In this document: positions 1-7,779 of the stretch, piece after piece | Position numbering within the stretch: the first letter of the stretch is position 1 | Layout of the letters: the number at the start of each line of letters is the position of its first letter | DNA from: [Lactobacillus] rogosae | GTDB taxonomy: Bacteria; Bacillota; Clostridia; Lachnospirales; Lachnospiraceae | Length of the DNA: 64,000 nt | Assembly (NCBI GenBank): GCA_900112995.1 | Contig: FONU01000003.1 | Location: forward strand, 124,001-188,000 | Reading direction: 5' to 3' | The notes under the pieces: generated by a model | Database searches by the model: none | The model's input: the letters and a program-made list of their open reading frames with translations, nothing else | Told to the model about the DNA's origin: nothing | Program-made: the position numbers and the translations under genes

Positions 1-1
1 G

Positions 2-40
2 AACAAGGGTATGAGGGATGATGACGTATTCTATATTTAA
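2..40 (+). CDS. 3' end of an unidentified upstream gene (partial)
   Basis: An open frame runs from the window edge to a TAA at 38-40 and would encode a short tail ending DDDVFYI. Nothing in twelve residues identifies the protein. Its position ahead of the sulfate-assimilation operon makes a transport gene for sulfate possible, but that is only a guess from context. It could also be non-coding. Confidence 0.3.
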   Translation, partial: NKGMRDDDVFYI

Positions 41-158
41 CCAGATTAAAGTTATGTTTCTGCCAGGTTAAATGCTTTGTGTGTATACGCACAGCTTCAG
101 ATTAGTATATATCTGATAAAGACCTGTGGACAAGTTTTACAATGAGAAAGGAAAGTTT

Positions 159-1880
159 ATGCAGATTAATGGTTTAAACAGATTAACAACAGATGTGCTT
201 ATTATAGGTGGTGGAACAGCAGGCTGTTATGCGGCACTTACAATAAGGGAAAAGTCAGATGCTTCAATTATAATTGCAGAAAAGGCGAATATAAAGAGAA
301 GCGGCTGTCTTGCGGCTGGTGTTAATGCGATAAATGCTTACATAGTTGAAGGCAGAAAGCCAGAGGATTATGTTGAATATGCAAAGAAAGATGCTGACGA
401 TATTGTGAGGGAAGATTTACTTCTTACAATGTCAGAAAGACTTAACGAAGTAACAGCCAAGATGGAAAAGCTTGGACTTGTAATTCTTAAAGATGAGAAT
501 GGCAGATATGTTGCAAGAGGCAACCGTAATATTAAGATTAACGGTGAGAATATTAAGCCAATACTTGCAGATGCAGTAAATAGTCTTGAAAATGTAATTG
601 TAATTAACAGACTTAATATAACTGATTACATAGTAAAGGATAATACAATTCTTGGTGCTGTTGGTTTTAATATTGATACTGGTGAAGCTTATGAGATAAG
701 AGCTAAGAAGGTATTATGTGCGACTGGTGGAGCGGCTGGATTGTACAAGCCTAACAATCCAGGATTTTCAAGACATAAAATGTGGTATCCTCCATTTAAT
801 ACAGGTGCTGGTTTTGCTATGGGTATTAATGCAGGTGCAGAGATGACAACGTTTGAAATGCGTTTTATAGCTTTAAGATGTAAAGATACAATAGCTCCTA
901 CAGGAACAATAGCACAGGGAGTTGGTGCAAAGCAGGTGAATTCTTTAGGTGAGGTATACGAGAACCGGTATGGACTTACAACTTCACAGAGAGTATACGG
1001 AACTGTAAGGGAGAACATTGAGGGCAGAGGTCCTTGTTACTTAAGAACAGAAGGAATAAGCAGTGAGCAGGATGAGTCATTAAAGAAAGCATACCTTAAT
1101 ATGGCACCAAGCCAGACACTTAAATGGATAGAGTCTGGAAAGAACCCAAGTGAGCAGAATGTTGAGATAGAAGGAACAGAGCCTTATATTGTAGGCGGAC
1201 ATACGGCGAGTGGTTACTGGGTTGATACTAATAGAAGGACAACAATCAATGGTCTTTATGCGGCAGGAGATGTTGCAGGAGGCTGTCCTCAGAAGTATGT
1301 GACAGGTGCTATGGCAGAAGGTGAAATTGCGGCAGAAGATATTGTTAAGGAATTGAATAGATCGGACATCACAGAGAATGCATTTTCACAGAGTACAGCT
1401 GATGAATATGCAGACAAGCTTACTGATGAAAGAATAAAAGAATATAACGAATATCTTAGGCGTGAGGATAAAGATACCATTTTCTCGACAGAAGAACTTG
1501 AGGAAGCTATGCAGAAGGTTATGGATACATATGCTGGTGGTATAGGAAGTCATTACCAGTTCAATGAAAAGCAGCTTAAGCTTGCCAAAGAAAAGATTGA
1601 ACAGATAGAAACTCTTTCAGAAAAAGCTAACGCTAAAGATTATCATGAGCTTATGTTTGTATATGAATTAAAGGAAAGACTTACAGTCTGTCAGGTGCTT
1701 ATAGAACATTTGAAAGCAAGAAAAGAAACAAGATGGCACAGCTTTGCGGAGAACCTTGATTACCCAGAGAAGTCAGATGAATGGCTTAAGTATGTTAATA
1801 CAAGAAAGGTAGACGGAAGGATAGAAGTGAAATATAGAAATCTTGTGGGAAGAGGTGAGACATATGAGCATAGTAATTAA
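159..1880 (+). CDS. aprA: adenylylsulfate reductase, alpha (flavoprotein) subunit
   Basis: This is a flavoprotein of the fumarate reductase/succinate dehydrogenase superfamily, about 573 residues. The N-terminus carries the FAD dinucleotide-binding motif IIGGGTAGCYAA, and a second FAD-contacting stretch (GLYAAGDVAGGCPQKY) lies near residue 370. The neighbours (a two-cluster ferredoxin, then cysD and cysN) identify it as the APS reductase alpha subunit, which reduces adenylylsulfate to sulfite and AMP in the cytoplasm. An in-frame GTG at 126 exists, but the ATG at 159 has the better ribosome site (AGAAAGGAA at 146-154) and begins the protein just before the Rossmann strand. The aprB start lies inside its last codons. 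The role is assimilatory by context, since no dissimilatory dsrAB or qmo genes are seen. A general succinate-dehydrogenase-like flavoprotein is the alternative. Confidence 0.88.
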   Translation: MQINGLNRLTTDVLIIGGGTAGCYAALTIREKSDASIIIAEKANIKRSGCLAAGVNAINAYIVEGRKPEDYVEYAKKDADDIVREDLLLTMSERLNEVTAKMEKLGLVILKDENGRYVARGNRNIKINGENIKPILADAVNSLENVIVINRLNITDYIVKDNTILGAVGFNIDTGEAYEIRAKKVLCATGGAAGLYKPNNPGFSRHKMWYPPFNTGAGFAMGINAGAEMTTFEMRFIALRCKDTIAPTGTIAQGVGAKQVNSLGEVYENRYGLTTSQRVYGTVRENIEGRGPCYLRTEGISSEQDESLKKAYLNMAPSQTLKWIESGKNPSEQNVEIEGTEPYIVGGHTASGYWVDTNRRTTINGLYAAGDVAGGCPQKYVTGAMAEGEIAAEDIVKELNRSDITENAFSQSTADEYADKLTDERIKEYNEYLRREDKDTIFSTEELEEAMQKVMDTYAGGIGSHYQFNEKQLKLAKEKIEQIETLSEKANAKDYHELMFVYELKERLTVCQVLIEHLKARKETRWHSFAENLDYPEKSDEWLKYVNTRKVDGRIEVKYRNLVGRGETYEHSN

Positions 1881-2178
1881 TAAGGAGAAATGTGCTGGCT
1901 GCGGACAATGCAGTATCGTCTGTCCGGGAAGTCTTATTAAGATGGGAGAAGATAAGAAAGCATATATGAAGTATCCTAAGGACTGCTGGGGATGTTCATC
2001 TTGTATCAAGGAATGTAAGTTTGAAGCTATCGCACTTTATCTTGGAGCAGATATGGGAGGTATGGGAAGTAAGATGAGCGTTATTTCCAAAGGCGACTTC
2101 CTTAACTGGAATATAGATAAGACAGACGGAAGCAGGGAAACGATAGTAATTAATAAGAAGGAATCTAATAAATACTAG
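1864..2178 (+). CDS. aprB: adenylylsulfate reductase, beta (ferredoxin) subunit
   Basis: A 104-residue ferredoxin with two 4Fe-4S motifs: CAGCGQC followed by CPG near the N-terminus, and CWGCSSC followed by KEC around residues 40-50. It passes electrons to the flavin of AprA. The frame is open from 1843, but the ATG at 1864 is preceded by AGAGGTGAG and starts directly before the first cluster. It overlaps the aprA stop by 17 bases, so the two are probably translationally coupled. The roughly 45-residue tail after the second cluster lacks cysteines and resembles the short tail of AprB proteins used to contact the alpha subunit. Confidence 0.88.
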   Translation: MSIVINKEKCAGCGQCSIVCPGSLIKMGEDKKAYMKYPKDCWGCSSCIKECKFEAIALYLGADMGGMGSKMSVISKGDFLNWNIDKTDGSRETIVINKKESNKY

Positions 2179-2195
2179 AAAGGACGGATAAAAGA

Positions 2196-3095
2196 ATGGC
2201 AGAGTTATCACATCTTGATCAGCTTGAAGCTGAGGCAATATATATAATAAGAGAGGTGGCGGCTGAGTGTGAAAAGCCGGTTATGCTTTACTCAATAGGA
2301 AAGGATAGTTCAGTAATGCTTCATCTTGCAATGAAAGCATTCTATCCGGAGAAGCCACCATTTCCATTTCTTCATGTTAACACAACATGGAAGTTCAAGG
2401 AAATGATTAAGTTCAGAGATGAAACAGCTAAGAAGCTTGGCATTGAAATGTTAGAATATATCAATGAAGATGGTGTTAAGAAAGGAATTAATCCTTTTGA
2501 CTATGGTTCAGTGTATACAGATATTATGAAGACACAGGCATTAAAGCAGGCACTTAATAAATATGGTTTCACAGCAGCTTTTGGTGGTGGACGTAGAGAT
2601 GAAGAAAAGTCGAGAGCCAAAGAAAGAATATTCTCTTTCCGTAATGAAAACCACGCATGGGATCCTAAGAACCAGAGACCAGAAATGTGGAAGTTATACA
2701 ATTCACGTATTAACAAGGGTGAAAGCATAAGAGTATTCCCAATCTCTAACTGGACAGAGACTGATATATGGCAGTACATAAAGAGAGAAAATATAGATAT
2801 CGTACCTCTTTACTTTGCGGATAAAAGACCAGTTGTTGAAAGAGACGGAATGTTAATTATGGTTGATGATGATCGTTTCAAGTTAAGAGAAGGCGAAAAG
2901 ATTGAATACAAGAATGTAAGATTCAGAACACTTGGCTGCTACCCTCTTACTGGTGGTGTTGAGTCTAATGCAACAACACTTGATGAAATTATTGATGAAA
3001 CTCTTAGTGCAGTATCTTCTGAGAGAACAACAAGAGTAATTGATAATGAAGCAGCAGGTAGTATGGAAAGAAGAAAGAGAGAGGGGTATTTCTAA
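2196..3095 (+). CDS. cysD: sulfate adenylyltransferase subunit 2
   Basis: ATP sulfurylase small subunit, 299 residues, the usual family length. It joins sulfate to ATP to give adenylylsulfate and pyrophosphate together with the GTPase CysN. The PP-loop appears as [10 protein letters not shown] near residue 34, and the family stretches [15 protein letters not shown] and [15 protein letters not shown] are present. The start follows aprB by 17 bases with ribosome site AGAAAGGACGG. Its product is consumed by AprAB encoded just upstream. CysD also looks like PAPS reductase at fold level, but the [11 protein letters not shown] stretch is specific to CysD. Confidence 0.96.
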   Translation: MAELSHLDQLEAEAIYIIREVAAECEKPVMLYSIGKDSSVMLHLAMKAFYPEKPPFPFLHVNTTWKFKEMIKFRDETAKKLGIEMLEYINEDGVKKGINPFDYGSVYTDIMKTQALKQALNKYGFTAAFGGGRRDEEKSRAKERIFSFRNENHAWDPKNQRPEMWKLYNSRINKGESIRVFPISNWTETDIWQYIKRENIDIVPLYFADKRPVVERDGMLIMVDDDRFKLREGEKIEYKNVRFRTLGCYPLTGGVESNATTLDEIIDETLSAVSSERTTRVIDNEAAGSMERRKREGYF

Positions 3096-3096
3096 G

Positions 3097-4812
3097 ATGA
3101 TAGGATTATTAAAATTTATTACATGCGGAAGCGTGGATGATGGAAAGTCTACATTAATAGGACATATATTATATGATTCAAAGCTTTTATATGCCGATCA
3201 GGAAAAGGCTTTAGAGCTTGACAGTAAAGTAGGAAGCCGAGGTGGTGCTATTGATTACTCGCTTCTTCTTGACGGACTTATGGCAGAACGTGAACAGGGT
3301 ATCACAATCGATGTTGCTTACAGATATTTTACAACAGATAAGAGAAGCTTTATCGTAGCTGATACACCAGGTCACGAAGAATATACAAGAAATATGGCGG
3401 TTGGTGCTTCATTTGCTGACCTTGCAATAATTCTTATTGATGCTAAGCAGGGTGTTCTTGTGCAGACTAAAAGACACGCAAGAATATGTGCCCTTATGGG
3501 AATTAAATATTTCGTATTTGCAGTAAATAAGATGGATTTAGTTGGTTACTCAGAAGAAAGATTTAACGAGATAACTAAGCAGATTGATGAATTATCTAAA
3601 GAACTTGGACTTGCAAGTGTAAAGATTATCCCTGTATCAGCAACAGAGGGTGACAATATTACAGTTAAATCTGATAATACACCTTGGTATACAGGCGAAG
3701 CACTTCTTACTTACCTTGAAAATGTGGATGTAAGCGAAAAGAAGAAGGAAGAAGGTTTTTATATGCCTGTTCAGAGAGTATGCCGTCCAGACCATACTTT
3801 CAGAGGATTTCAGGGGCAGATTGAATCAGGTGTTGTATCAGTTGGAGATGATATAATCACACTTCCTAGTGGGGAGTCAGCTAAGGTTAAGAGTATTCTT
3901 ATTGGAGATAAGGACAGTCAGTCAGCACAGGAAGGACAGCCAGCTACAATCCAGCTTGACAAAGAAGTTGACGTATCAAGAGGTTGTGTACTTTCAAGCG
4001 GAACAACACTTCCAGTAAGCAAGTCACTTACAGCAACAATACTCTGGATGGACGATGCAGAACTTACAGTTGGTAAGGATTACATTGTTAAGATTGGCAC
4101 TAAGCAGGTTCTTGGTGTATTAAAGAACATTCAGTACAAGATAGACGTCAATACAGGAAATTTCCTTCCAGCTAATGGACTTAGCAAGAATGAGATAGCA
4201 GTGTGCGATATTGGACTTCAGGAAGCAGTTGTTATTGATGAATTTGCAAAACATAAGACGCTTGGCGAACTTATTCTTATAGATAGAATAAGCAATATGA
4301 CATCTGCCTGCGGTGTTGTCACAGATTCGAGTGCATATGATAACAAAGAAGTAAAATGTGCATTTGTAAATGGAAGCCTTAAAGGAAATGCAGATATATT
4401 TGAAGAATATTATTATAACCTTGAAAGTGCTACAGTTACAAAGGTAAGCCCATCAGGCAAGACATACAAGGTCGGAGATGTAATTAACGTAAGCGGTGAG
4501 ACATACAGCTATCCAGATAACTTTGATGTAATCGTTCTTCGTGATAAAGTAGCAGTTACAGTAAGAGATAAGAAGATAGAAGCAATCACAAAGCTAGAAG
4601 AATATACATACACAGGAACACCAGTAGTCAACAGCCGTGGCTTTGAAATCAGGCTCAATGGTGAGGATGACTACAACAACCTTATAAATGACTTAAATGC
4701 CATCGAAACGGCTAACAAACCACTCAATGATGAATTCTTCAACAAGTGGACAAAATTCGATACTTACAGAAAAATCATCTTCAAGGATGAAGTATGGGAA
4801 TATGTAATATAA
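3097..4812 (+). CDS. cysN: sulfate adenylyltransferase subunit 1 (GTPase), with long C-terminal extension
   Basis: The GTPase subunit of ATP sulfurylase, 571 residues. Translation-factor GTPase motifs are clear: GSVDDGKST near residue 11, the switch region REQGITIDVAYRYF, DTPGHE, and NKMD. The conserved CysN core ends near residue 410 after LGELILIDRISN. About 160 further residues follow, longer than the classical protein of about 475 residues. They contain no P-loop, so this is not the CysN-CysC fusion with APS kinase. The ATG at 3097 comes one base after the cysD stop and is preceded by GAGAGAGGGG; an upstream in-frame ATG at 3040 lies inside cysD. The structured element at 4817 starts five bases after the stop. 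Confidence 0.93.
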   Translation: MIGLLKFITCGSVDDGKSTLIGHILYDSKLLYADQEKALELDSKVGSRGGAIDYSLLLDGLMAEREQGITIDVAYRYFTTDKRSFIVADTPGHEEYTRNMAVGASFADLAIILIDAKQGVLVQTKRHARICALMGIKYFVFAVNKMDLVGYSEERFNEITKQIDELSKELGLASVKIIPVSATEGDNITVKSDNTPWYTGEALLTYLENVDVSEKKKEEGFYMPVQRVCRPDHTFRGFQGQIESGVVSVGDDIITLPSGESAKVKSILIGDKDSQSAQEGQPATIQLDKEVDVSRGCVLSSGTTLPVSKSLTATILWMDDAELTVGKDYIVKIGTKQVLGVLKNIQYKIDVNTGNFLPANGLSKNEIAVCDIGLQEAVVIDEFAKHKTLGELILIDRISNMTSACGVVTDSSAYDNKEVKCAFVNGSLKGNADIFEEYYYNLESATVTKVSPSGKTYKVGDVINVSGETYSYPDNFDVIVLRDKVAVTVRDKKIEAITKLEEYTYTGTPVVNSRGFEIRLNGEDDYNNLINDLNAIETANKPLNDEFFNKWTKFDTYRKIIFKDEVWEYVI

Positions 4813-4816
4813 TGAG

Positions 4817-4936
4817 CCGTGCCTGACTTAACAGCAAAGTGATGCTTGTGCTTGCACAAAGCAGCACTTTGAAGCTAAGTCAGATAGGGCGAAGCCCGAC
4901 AGTTCCAGAAGCCAGAGGCTTCTGGAACTTGCACGG
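4817..4936 (+). ncRNA. structured 120-nt element, copy 1 (four helices, unknown class)
   Basis: Closing helix CCGTGC 4817-4822 / GCACGG 4931-4936. Inside: a long hairpin (CTGACTTA 4823-4830 / TAAGTCAG 4876-4883, then CAAAGTG / CACTTTG) capped by TGTGCTTGCACAAAGC at 4847-4862; a small hairpin GGGC-GAA-GCCC at 4887-4897; and a 12-bp hairpin GTTCCAGAAGCC 4902-4913 / 4917-4928. Copy 2 at 27751-27870 has the same length, layout, loops and junctions, but different, compensated stem sequences. No known RNA class was recognised. Strand is assigned from the GAA/GAAA loop and from the direction of cysN. A mobile palindromic DNA element is the main alternative. Confidence 0.7.
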
Positions 4937-4968
4937 TGTAAGCATCTTCTCCCACCCACCAGCCTATG

Positions 4969-5003
4969 AACAGTGCGTTAGCACGCCTTCATGGGCACAA
5001 ATA
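4969..5003. other. hairpin downstream of the structured element
   Basis: CCTATGAA pairs with TTCATGGG through one wobble, and an inner GTGC-GTTA-GCAC pairs inside it. No T-run follows, so it is not a standard terminator. It may extend the structured region that begins at 4817. Confidence 0.4.
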
Positions 5004-5127
5004 TTAAATACAAACATATATACTAACAATATCCTCTCGTCCAGAGAGAAAAAACTACCATATATGCCCCGGTAAGTCATTATCAGACTATCATTGCAAT
5101 TATTACAATATTCTCCACCCCACATTA

Positions 5128-5156
5128 TTGCGAACCAACCTAAGATTATGTATAAT
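5128..5156 (+). promoter_or_regulatory. putative promoter of the agr regulator gene
   Basis: TTGCGA at 5128-5133 and TATAAT at 5151-5156 are separated by 17 bases, a sigma-A type layout, 84 bases before the regulator start at 5241. No operator was recognised nearby. Confidence 0.45.
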
Positions 5157-5240
5157 ATTATCTATTATGATATGCATGCAGAAAGTAATTTTGCTACTCA
5201 CATCATTATATTATTAATGTACGAAAGCAGGCGGATAATT

Positions 5241-5963
5241 ATGGAGTTTGTTATATGTGATGATGATAGATTGTACGCATCCCAGTTTATTGAACAGCTT
5301 AAAGTGTTGGAAAGCCAATACGATGAGCTGTTCAATTGCGTTTATTATGACCATTATGAGAACTTTATGGAGAGCCTTAGAAATAAGGAATGTGATAAAG
5401 CCGATATATATTTTTTAGACATAGAATTTGGCGAAGTGTATGGTATGGACGTGGCAAAGATTATAACAAGAATGAACAGGAATGCCGGTATTGTGTACAT
5501 TACGAATTATGAAGAATATGCAATCAAGGCATTTGTGTGCAGACCATTAGGATTTATAAGAAAAAAGCACGATGCAGAGGATATAAAAGTTACAATGGAT
5601 AAGATAATATCATATATGAATGATAAAAATGTGTTGTATACCTTTAAGAATAACAGGAATACGCTTGTGTTAAATCTTTCGACAGTATTATACATAGAAA
5701 TGTCCAATCATGATATGAACATATATATGACAGATGACTGCCGGGTTGTAAGGGATAAGATTTCAAGAGTAGAGAAGGAATTGGCGGCTAAAGGCTTCGT
5801 TAAGATTAACAGGTCAAGTCTTGTTAATATGGAGCATATTGTAAATATTAAAGATGATGTGGTAATAATTGATAATGGTACAAAGCTGTATATAACTGGC
5901 AATAAGCAGGAAATGATTATACGTGACTGGCAGGCGTATATTATGGGATATAGTGAGCAGTAA
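5241..5963 (+). CDS. agrA: AgrA-type response regulator with LytTR DNA-binding domain
   Basis: A 240-residue response regulator. The N-terminal receiver domain (about 1-125) has the acidic cluster CDDDR and the phospho-acceptor in YFLDIEF near residue 55. The C-terminal half (about 135-235) is a LytTR domain: KNNRNTLVLNLSTVLYIEMSNHDMNIYM, then the recognition region FVKINRSSLVNMEHI. It should be activated by the kinase at 6084 and drive the agr promoter; a matching pair of direct repeats lies at 7407-7437. The frame is open from 5094, but MEFVICDDD at 5241 is the natural domain start, with a modest AGGCGG site. Other AgrA/BlpR-type regulators look alike; the agrC-agrD-agrB neighbours settle the call. 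Confidence 0.88.
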   Translation: MEFVICDDDRLYASQFIEQLKVLESQYDELFNCVYYDHYENFMESLRNKECDKADIYFLDIEFGEVYGMDVAKIITRMNRNAGIVYITNYEEYAIKAFVCRPLGFIRKKHDAEDIKVTMDKIISYMNDKNVLYTFKNNRNTLVLNLSTVLYIEMSNHDMNIYMTDDCRVVRDKISRVEKELAAKGFVKINRSSLVNMEHIVNIKDDVVIIDNGTKLYITGNKQEMIIRDWQAYIMGYSEQ

Positions 5964-6083
5964 GAGTAAGTGATAGAAAAAGCTGAAAGAATATGCAGAT
6001 ATATTAAGCGTTACAGGTACATACAGTTTAGCGAATGCTGGATAGAATATACATAGTAAATGATAAAAAAGATTGGAGAAAAT

Positions 6084-7406
6084 ATGGATAAAGTTTCGTT
6101 TATAGTTGAAACACTTGCAAATATTAATCAGAGCATTTTGCTTATATATTTTTTATGCGGTACATTGAACGTTAATAAAAAGATTAATTCCAAGATTGCA
6201 GTAATATCAGGTGTTTCGATAATATTTGCATATCTGGAAATCCAGTATATGGTTGTTCCGTTTGAGGGACTTGGTGTTGGCATATTGTGGGCAATGCTTG
6301 TTATATATGCGTGCCTTTTTATGGATGGCAATATATTTCAGAAAATGTATGCTTCAATGTTTATTATAGCAACGATAATATTTGTTACGGTACTTTTGGG
6401 CAGTATAATGGGAGCATTGTATAATGTGCATTTTATAGAATTCACAGGAACAGCTTCTATGGAAAAGTGCCTGCTGGTTATTCTTATACAGATAACAATA
6501 TGGATTGTTGCGGTAATACTTGTAAGAATATTAAGAAGATACAGCTATGGAGTGAATATTAAGGACACGGTAATAATTATGGCGGCTATGATAATGTCAG
6601 TTATTATCACCAATGAAGTGCAGATGATGTCAACAGACAGTTATGCTGAGAAAATGATAGTGCGCTCAATTATAATAATGATATGTGTAACAATAATGTT
6701 TATCCTGTGTGTGGCATTGTATGAGATTATACAACGCAGTACATACGCTCTTATGGAGCAGACAATAATGGAACAGGCATATAAAAGCAGATTAGAAAAT
6801 GTCGAGGATATAGAAACGAATGTCGAGCGTATATCAAGAATAAAACACGAACTTAATAAGACACTGATTGCTGCTAATCTTATGCTTAAGGATGGACGTA
6901 CTGAGGAGGCAAGAGAATTCTTAAGCCAGTTTGATGGAGATCTGGATAAAATAATTGTTGAGAAAATGTATACTAATAATATAATTATCAACGAGTTCCT
7001 TACAAAGAAATCTAAAGATTGCAGACAGAAAAACATAGATTTTGTGGCTGTTGTCAACGGAGAGTTAAAGCTCATTAAAAATGTAGATATATTCTGTGTG
7101 CTTTCTAATCTGCTTGATAATGCAATTGAGGCTCAGACATTTGTTGATAATAAGAGAGTTGAGGTATTTATAGATGAGAATGAGGATGTATGTTCCTTAA
7201 AAATATATAACAGCATATCAGATGATATGGTAAAAGCCTTCAAAGAAGATACTTTATTTAATACACACAAAAAGGATAAATTAATGCATGGATATGGTCT
7301 TAAAAATGTAAATGATGTTGTAAAGAAATATAATGGCAGAATTAATTATTCAATAATAGGTACTTGTGTTCTTTGCTGTAGTGTAATTCTTTACAGGGAA
7401 AAATAA
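6084..7406 (+). CDS. agrC: AgrC-type sensor histidine kinase
   Basis: About 440 residues. The first half is a run of six or so membrane segments, as in AgrC receptors, and the second half is a GHKL kinase core: dimerisation helix with RIKHELNKTL near residue 254, N-box NLLDNAIEA near 342, and G-box MHGYGLKNV near 403. It should sense the cyclic peptide made from agrD and phosphorylate the regulator at 5241. The frame opens at 6060, but the ATG at 6084 has the ribosome site TTGGAGA at the right distance. A 120-base gap separates it from agrA with no visible terminator, so they may be co-transcribed. Confidence 0.88.
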   Translation: MDKVSFIVETLANINQSILLIYFLCGTLNVNKKINSKIAVISGVSIIFAYLEIQYMVVPFEGLGVGILWAMLVIYACLFMDGNIFQKMYASMFIIATIIFVTVLLGSIMGALYNVHFIEFTGTASMEKCLLVILIQITIWIVAVILVRILRRYSYGVNIKDTVIIMAAMIMSVIITNEVQMMSTDSYAEKMIVRSIIIMICVTIMFILCVALYEIIQRSTYALMEQTIMEQAYKSRLENVEDIETNVERISRIKHELNKTLIAANLMLKDGRTEEAREFLSQFDGDLDKIIVEKMYTNNIIINEFLTKKSKDCRQKNIDFVAVVNGELKLIKNVDIFCVLSNLLDNAIEAQTFVDNKRVEVFIDENEDVCSLKIYNSISDDMVKAFKEDTLFNTHKKDKLMHGYGLKNVNDVVKKYNGRINYSIIGTCVLCCSVILYREK

Positions 7407-7437
7407 ATTCACGACATATAAGATATAATTCACGACA
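7407..7437 (+). promoter_or_regulatory. LytTR-type direct repeat operator upstream of agrD
   Basis: The 10-mer ATTCACGACA occurs at 7407-7416 and again at 7428-7437, exactly 21 bases apart. LytTR regulators such as AgrA bind pairs of 9-bp direct repeats with this spacing, just upstream of the promoter they activate. The pair begins directly after the agrC stop and ends seven bases before a -35-like box. Confidence 0.75.
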
Positions 7438-7443
7438 CGCTTA

Positions 7444-7471
7444 TTGAAATGATGGAAATAAATGTTAATAT
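7444..7471 (+). promoter_or_regulatory. promoter of agrD-agrB
   Basis: TTGAAA at 7444-7449 and TAATAT at 7466-7471 with a 16-base spacer. The direct repeats at 7407-7437 lie immediately upstream, as expected for a promoter activated by a LytTR regulator. Confidence 0.6.
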
Positions 7472-7472
7472 T

Positions 7473-7535
7473 AAATCAGCTTTTGTGCTAACTCGAATAA
7501 GGGATGAGAGTTGAGGATAGAATGAGAGCTGATTT
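7473..7535 (+). other. hairpin in the agrD mRNA leader
   Basis: AAATCAGCT at 7473-7481 pairs with AGCTGATTT at 7527-7535, with AACTC 7490-7494 / GAGTT 7508-7512 inside. GCTGAT at 7528-7533 could instead pair with the following ATCAGC at 7536-7541, giving two exclusive folds. No T-run follows, so it is a leader structure rather than a terminator. Confidence 0.45.
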
Positions 7536-7598
7536 ATCAGCATCAGATATATTAATACTTGTAACGTCAGACGTCAGGTAGGAAAGGAGTTGGAAGAT

Positions 7599-7742
7599 AT
7601 GAAGAAGAGCAATGTATTATTAAATTGTGTTGCTAAGGCGGCACAGCATTCTGCTAAGAAGGCTGTAAACAGTGCTTCAATATGGAGCTGCTATCAGCCA
7701 AAAGAACCACAGACAGCAGCTAAGTTAAAGAAGAACAGATAA
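7599..7742 (+). CDS. agrD: AgrD-type autoinducing peptide precursor
   Basis: A 47-residue precursor with a near-perfect ribosome site (GGAAAGGAG at 7581-7589). It starts MKKSNVLL, has an amphipathic, alanine/lysine-rich leader, a core SIWSCYQPKEP near residues 28-38, and a basic tail ending KLKKNR. The QPKEP segment matches the conserved acidic/proline recognition region that follows the signal in AgrD proteins. The only core cysteine is at residue 31, directly before the tyrosine that precedes QPKEP, whereas typical AgrD has it four residues further upstream; residue 10 is also cysteine but lies in the leader. The mature ring is therefore uncertain. Its place between the kinase and AgrB is decisive for the family. 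Confidence 0.87.
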   Translation: MKKSNVLLNCVAKAAQHSAKKAVNSASIWSCYQPKEPQTAAKLKKNR

Positions 7743-7779
7743 TACCAATGTATTACTGAGAGGTAAGGGGATAGGGATA

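Noticed and set aside
4327-4809. APS kinase (CysC) fused to CysN
   Set aside because: The tail has no P-loop or other kinase motif.
4839-5075. 78-codon plus-strand open frame after cysN
   Set aside because: It runs through the structured element and its hairpins, has no ribosome site, and copy 2 of the element does not preserve the frame.
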